From IMG/VR virus record IMGVR_UViG_3300027708_000026, positions 80,908 to 144,907 of that record: DNA of 64,000 bases; one strand, given 5' to 3'. This DNA comes from a virus. Under the pieces are notes generated by a model. The model did not search any database, was not told the DNA's origin, and was given only the letters and a program-made list of their open reading frames with translations. Of the stretch, positions 61,370 through 64,000 are shown in pieces; positions within the stretch are counted from its first letter, which is position 1; every line of letters starts with the position of its first letter. The translations under genes and the position numbers were made by a program.

Positions 61370-61636
61370 TCAGTCTTCTTCCACCTGCTCTCGGATGTCC
61401 AACACCATGGCAGTGTCTCCGTAGAGATCAAAGCCTTCAGCAGTCAGCTCCTCCACGGCCTCCGACAAGAGCTGTTCTACCAAGCGTACCCTAGCGGCCT
61501 GTGCAGTGTCCCGACGGCGCTGTACGCCGCTGCCCACCTTGTAGACTAGTGCGTAGTGCTGCTCACAGTAGTGCTTGTCCTGTAGTGCCGGTGCTGTACA
61601 TCCCTCGCCCCCGCCGATGTATGTGCATGTGGTCAT
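61370..61636 (-). CDS. Small zinc-finger-like protein
   Basis: 88 residues. Cys4, Cys13, Cys24 and His27 (CTYIGGGEGCTAPALQDKHY, CEQHYAL) form the C...C...C..H layout of small treble-clef domains; a helical tail with LVEQLLSEAVEELTAEGF follows. Such short zinc proteins are common in phages with unknown roles. It follows the membrane protein gene by four bases on the minus strand. Confidence 0.6.
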   Translation of the reverse strand: MTTCTYIGGGEGCTAPALQDKHYCEQHYALVYKVGSGVQRRRDTAQAARVRLVEQLLSEAVEELTAEGFDLYGDTAMVLDIREQVEED

Positions 61637-61640
61637 AGTG

Positions 61641-61889
61641 TTAGTCCTCTTCCCTTACCTTCAGCACCATGCTCAGCAGCTCATCGCGCTGTGCTTGGGT
61701 CATGTCTGCCATCATGTCCATGGTGCTGACCACACCCTGCTCCACTCCCTGATGGAAGTTGACGATGTTGCTGGCCACAGTCAAGGCTATGATGCACCAG
61801 AAGTTGACATCGTCCACATGTATGTCCATGACCCATAACACCGCTCCCAGAGCGAATGTTATGCCCCACTGTTGTAGGCTGGTGTTCAT
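61641..61889 (-). CDS. Small membrane protein
   Basis: 82 residues from the ATG at 61889, which overlaps the upstream ATPase stop (ATGA). Two hydrophobic segments (ITFALGAVLWVMDI and FWCIIALTVASNIVNF) are joined by a short acidic loop; the rest, QAQRDELLSMVLKVREED, is a soluble helix. Probably inner-membrane; role unknown. Coupled translation with the ATPase suggests a shared task. Confidence 0.6.
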   Translation of the reverse strand: MNTSLQQWGITFALGAVLWVMDIHVDDVNFWCIIALTVASNIVNFHQGVEQGVVSTMDMMADMTQAQRDELLSMVLKVREED

Positions 61890-62752
61890 GCTCGCTTCAT
61901 ACAAGTGGTCTTAGCCATCGTAGTCCAGTTAGTGGGAAAGCTCTTGCGGAGATCCGCCAGCTTCAATACCATGCGCAGGCTCAGCTCGCGCAGTCGATCC
62001 TTGTTGGCATCCACGAAGTCGATGAGTTCGTCTCGCACACAGTCGGCAAAGTCATAACGCTCCAGCATGGAGGGGGCAATCTGTTTGATGCGCAGGATCT
62101 TCTCCCGTTGTGTGTCCATCTGCAGATCCACATAGTGGCAGCGTGACTCTAGTGCATCCAAGTGTCCCCGCAGCTTCTTGCTACGGACGTGCTCGAACTT
62201 GATATTGGTGATGAATATGGCCGCACCCTTGAACTCAAAGCGGTCGGGAATGCCTTCACTACGCAGGATTCTGCTGTCTGTGTTCCAGCTGATAAAGCGG
62301 CGTGCTGAGCTGTCCAGTGCGCCTTTCAGCGTGTTCAAGCTCTGCTCTTCCATCAAGATGTCGTCACAGTCGTCGAACACCACCACATTGCCTTCCGCGG
62401 CGAACTCATATAGTTTGGCATAGAGGCCGATGGCACTCATAGCACCTTTGACGATCTCGTACTTGGCCTTGCGCTCTGCCAAGACATCTAAGAGGCCAGC
62501 CTTTTCCAGCTGGTACTCTACGCCATAGCTCTTGCCCACTCCTGGGGGACCTGATACGATCATAGCACGGATGTTGCCGTTGCGTACTGCCTTGGTCATC
62601 TCGTCCAAGATCTCAAAGCGTTCGCTCAAACGCGTCAGGATCTCTTGATCCGTCTCGCGTGCCACTGCCTGCTCTGTGCGCTTGATCGCCTCTTGATCAA
62701 ACTCCAGGATGTTGGTGCCTGCGTCGGGTTTACGTGATGCCTTTGTTGCCAT
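61886..62752 (-). CDS. AAA+ ATPase
   Basis: 288 residues. Walker A GPPGVGKS at 68-75, Walker B VVVFDDCDD at 123-131, sensor-1 like IFITNIKF near 200, and a C-terminal helical lid (LDFADCVRDELIDFVDANKD-like, LSLRMVLKLADLRKSF). It resembles AAA+ proteins found in many aquatic phages beside replication or early genes; the partner is unknown. It is not the clamp loader gp44, whose motifs and length differ. Early expression is likely from the sigma70-type promoter at 62781-62809; the mRNA has AAGGAACACT before the ATG. Confidence 0.75.
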   Translation of the reverse strand: MATKASRKPDAGTNILEFDQEAIKRTEQAVARETDQEILTRLSERFEILDEMTKAVRNGNIRAMIVSGPPGVGKSYGVEYQLEKAGLLDVLAERKAKYEIVKGAMSAIGLYAKLYEFAAEGNVVVFDDCDDILMEEQSLNTLKGALDSSARRFISWNTDSRILRSEGIPDRFEFKGAAIFITNIKFEHVRSKKLRGHLDALESRCHYVDLQMDTQREKILRIKQIAPSMLERYDFADCVRDELIDFVDANKDRLRELSLRMVLKLADLRKSFPTNWTTMAKTTCMKRA

Positions 62753-62780
62753 AGTGTTCCTTGTTTATTAATGAGTGTGT

Positions 62781-62809
62781 ATTATAACAGGGGATCGCTC
62801 CCCTGTCTA
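62781..62809 (-). promoter_or_regulatory. Sigma70-type promoter with palindromic spacer
   Basis: Reverse strand: TAGACA, 17-base spacer, TATAAT. The spacer and the end of the -35 form a perfect inverted repeat ACAGGGGA/TCCCCTGT with a four-base centre (62787-62806), a natural operator position. Leader about 23 bases with AAGGA. Confidence 0.65.
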
Positions 62810-62812
62810 TAT

Positions 62813-63146
62813 TTAATCTGCCCGGCTACCTGCGTAGGCCCGCTCAATGCCCATCTTACGTAGGACTTCAGCGTAGGCGCTGGCACCTGCCTCTTTAACG
62901 CTCATGCTCTGGGTACCGTGTCCCGCCCGAGGGATTCCACAGCTGGAGTCCGCCGCCGTATGCGGGCTTGAAGCCTACACGTTTCAGCGCACGGCCCAGT
63001 TTAGTACTGCCCTTCTCGTAGACTGTGACCCAAGCAAAGCCGCAGTACCAGTCTTCGCCGTGCTGGGCGATGTAGTCCTGTGCAGCCTGCTCAGCGGCAG
63101 CAGAAGCAGTGTTGTGGATGGATTCAATATTGTCTAGTGCGATCAT
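62813..63146 (-). pseudogene. Conserved phage protein gene disrupted by a one-base frame change
   Basis: The first frame gives 83 residues (63146 to 62895): CGFAWVTVYEKGSTKLGRAL, then LQLWNPSG, and stops at RYPEHER. Phage proteins of this family go on from WNPSG to a conserved tail of the type VKEAGA.AYAEVL...GI.AYAGSRAD. That tail is present here in the +1 frame, as GTQSMSVKEAGASAYAEVLR to AYAGSRAD with a stop at 62813-62815. Skipping one base of GGGCGGG (about 62930) joins the halves. Either a real +1 shift, an inactivated gene or an assembly error. The family's function is unknown. Confidence 0.7.
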
Positions 63147-63173
63147 GCTCAGCTCCTTAGTGTGTAAGCCTGT

Positions 63174-63202
63174 ATTATACAGCCGTTTCAGCGGCTTGTC
63201 AA
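63174..63202 (-). promoter_or_regulatory. Consensus sigma70-type promoter with palindromic spacer
   Basis: Reverse strand: perfect TTGACA, 17-base spacer, perfect TATAAT. The spacer contains AGCCG/CGGCT arms with a six-base centre (63181-63196). The -35 overlaps the stop codon of the upstream gene. The leader carries AAGGAGC before the ATG at 63146. Confidence 0.75.
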
Positions 63203-63396
63203 TCCTTTTTCTTCACATTCACTGTGAAAAATCCCTTGATGATGATAGCAGCCGCCCAAGTCTCAAGGGTGTAGGGAATGGCCAGTGAGGGGAACAATGT
63301 GTTTAATGCCCATACACCCAGCCAGGGTCCGAAGACCACAAGGGCAATGATGAGGGCGGAGAATAGCAAGATGCCAAAGATTGAATCGACTTTCAT
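63199..63396 (-). CDS. Small membrane protein
   Basis: 65 residues. Two hydrophobic segments (SIFGILLFSALIIALVVFGP, WLGVWALNTLF and TWAAAIIIKGFF) and a basic end NVKKKD. Probably spans the inner membrane with both ends inside. Small proteins with LGVW.LN.LF..L.IPY occur in many phages and lack a known function. TAAGGAAATA is the ribosome site. Confidence 0.6.
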   Translation of the reverse strand: MKVDSIFGILLFSALIIALVVFGPWLGVWALNTLFPSLAIPYTLETWAAAIIIKGFFTVNVKKKD

Positions 63397-63405
63397 TTTA
63401 TTTCC

Positions 63406-63627
63406 TTACAGTGTGAATTGGTTGAGAATTTCTTTAGCCTCTGTGACATTCACAGTGACCTCGTCAGCGAAGGCCATGACCATCAGTTGGATCAGTGTGC
63501 GGCACTCCTTGCGTTCTGCTTTAGGCAGAGTAGCGATGAATGCCTCCACAGCATCGTATTCCTCCAGGGTCCACATGATGTCGCAAAGTGCCTTTTGTTT
63601 AGGGTTCAGTCCAGGGATAGTGATCAT
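63406..63627 (-). CDS. Conserved small phage protein
   Basis: 73 residues, helical: MITIPGLNPKQKALCDIMWT, LEEYDAVEAFIATLPKAERK, TLIQLMVMAFADEVTVNVTE. A protein beginning with (I)TIPGLN..Q..L.D..W is familiar from several aquatic phage genomes, function unknown. The start overlaps the stop of the 30-residue membrane peptide (ATGA), so it is translationally coupled. Confidence 0.6.
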   Translation of the reverse strand: MITIPGLNPKQKALCDIMWTLEEYDAVEAFIATLPKAERKECRTLIQLMVMAFADEVTVNVTEAKEILNQFTL

Positions 63628-63716
63628 TTCATGCTCCAGAAGTAAAGGATAAAGGGAAAGCCAATTGTGGCTGCGATTAGTGTGGCCTGGGCCAGTTCTT
63701 TAAGTGCTTGTTTCAT
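63624..63716 (-). CDS. 30-residue membrane peptide
   Basis: MKQALKELAQATLIAATIGF followed by PFILYFWSMK: a short amphipathic or basic start and one hydrophobic segment of about 18 residues. A consensus promoter stands six bases upstream of its ATG (leaderless), and its stop overlaps the next gene by four bases, both of which support it being a real gene despite the size. Confidence 0.6.
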   Translation of the reverse strand: MKQALKELAQATLIAATIGFPFILYFWSMK

Positions 63717-63722
63717 GTGTGT

Positions 63723-63751
63723 ATTATACAATCAATCTGCCATCATGTCAA
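63723..63751 (-). promoter_or_regulatory. Consensus sigma70-type promoter with leaderless spacing
   Basis: Reverse strand: perfect TTGACA, 17-base spacer, perfect TATAAT, six bases to the ATG at 63716. It lies within the end of the upstream gene. Confidence 0.75.
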
Positions 63752-63989
63752 CCATTCCGTATTCGCTGCGGCGGTCGATACCTTCGTGTGGGCAGTAGAT
63801 CTCGCTGAGTTGCCAGCACTCTACGAACTCTTTGTTGCGGCCCCAGGTGATATCGTCCGAGGTGTAGAACCCAGCATCCATCAGCCTATTAAAAATCTTC
63901 AAGGGAGCATCCAGTTCGAAGATACAGTGAACATCGTGTAACTTCAGGACTTCTACGACCTGATCATAGGTGATGTAGTAAGGGTTCAT
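63732..63989 (-). CDS. Small protein, function unknown
   Basis: 85 residues, starting MNPYYITYDQVVEVLKLHDV near the window edge; an upstream start beyond the edge cannot be excluded. Two Cys and several His (CIFELDA, ECWQLSEIYCPHEG) but no clear metal motif. Its 3' end carries the -35 of the next promoter. Confidence 0.55.
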   Translation of the reverse strand: MNPYYITYDQVVEVLKLHDVHCIFELDAPLKIFNRLMDAGFYTSDDITWGRNKEFVECWQLSEIYCPHEGIDRRSEYGMVDMMAD

Positions 63990-64000
63990 ATGGCTCGGAA

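Noticed and set aside
61195-61494. 99-codon plus-strand frame and its overlapping 61280-61549 frame
   Set aside because: Antisense to the zinc-finger-like gene at 61370-61636, begins in the inverted-repeat cluster, no ribosome site.
1-64000. CRISPR arrays, transposases, integrase and attachment sites
   Set aside because: No regularly spaced direct repeats, no transposase or integrase motifs and no direct repeats flanking a module were seen; the repeats present are coding repeats of fibre genes.

Overview
The window is an internal piece of a T4-like contractile-tailed phage (myovirus) genome. It carries recognisable T4 core genes: gp1, gp4, gp13, gp14, gp15, gp16, gp17, gp18, gp19, gp32, uvsX, uvsY, uvsW, gp41 and gp61. 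Many of the conserved unknowns between them are of the kind seen in marine and freshwater T4-like phages (the cyanophage and pelagic exo-T-even group). I see no photosynthesis gene, tRNA, portal, major capsid protein, CRISPR array, insertion sequence or genome terminus. The host is probably an aquatic Gram-negative bacterium; this is inference.

Layout. 1-10.5 kb: three large plus-strand fibre or adhesin genes (LamG, FN3 plus glycine-rich, and a 1958-residue fibre with an S74 self-cleaving chaperone), then a small unknown. 10.5-13.5 kb: NUDIX, gp15 and gp14 on the minus strand. 13.5-27.6 kb: gp13, a glycosyltransferase-like protein, dNMP kinase, a small zinc protein (minus), sheath gp18, tube gp19, a giant tube-like/coiled-coil protein, gp4, gp16, two unknowns and gp17. 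27.6-43.7 kb: a large unknown, then recombination and replication genes gp32, uvsX, uvsY, uvsW, a possible gp62, a miniature DnaE-like protein, gp61 and gp41, interspersed with small conserved unknowns. 43.7-46.5 kb: a phage YqgE/AlgH homologue, a nucleotidyltransferase-fold protein and a 2OG-Fe(II) oxygenase. 46.5-60.4 kb: three giant minus-strand adhesins made of FN3, LamG and polyglycine modules, some nested inside others. 60.4-64 kb: a more GC-rich block of small genes with an AAA+ ATPase and strong sigma70-type promoters.

The most striking regulatory pattern is the position of promoters. Both T4-type late motifs (TAAATA) and sigma70-type promoters repeatedly sit so that their -10 element ends only 4-8 bases before the start codon. 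The predicted mRNAs would start at or next to the initiation codon (leaderless). About eleven late and five sigma70 cases are visible; other genes have ordinary leaders with AGGAG-like ribosome sites.

Other points of interest are the 195-residue protein that keeps the DnaE palm motifs in collinear order, nested module architecture and a 1.1-kb tandem duplication in the adhesins, a 27-bp bidirectional late promoter between gp13 and gp14, two genes whose conserved C-terminal halves are split off by one-base frame changes, promoter spacers containing palindromes, and a hairpin interleaved with the gp32 late promoter. All family assignments are from reading the translations; no database search was run.
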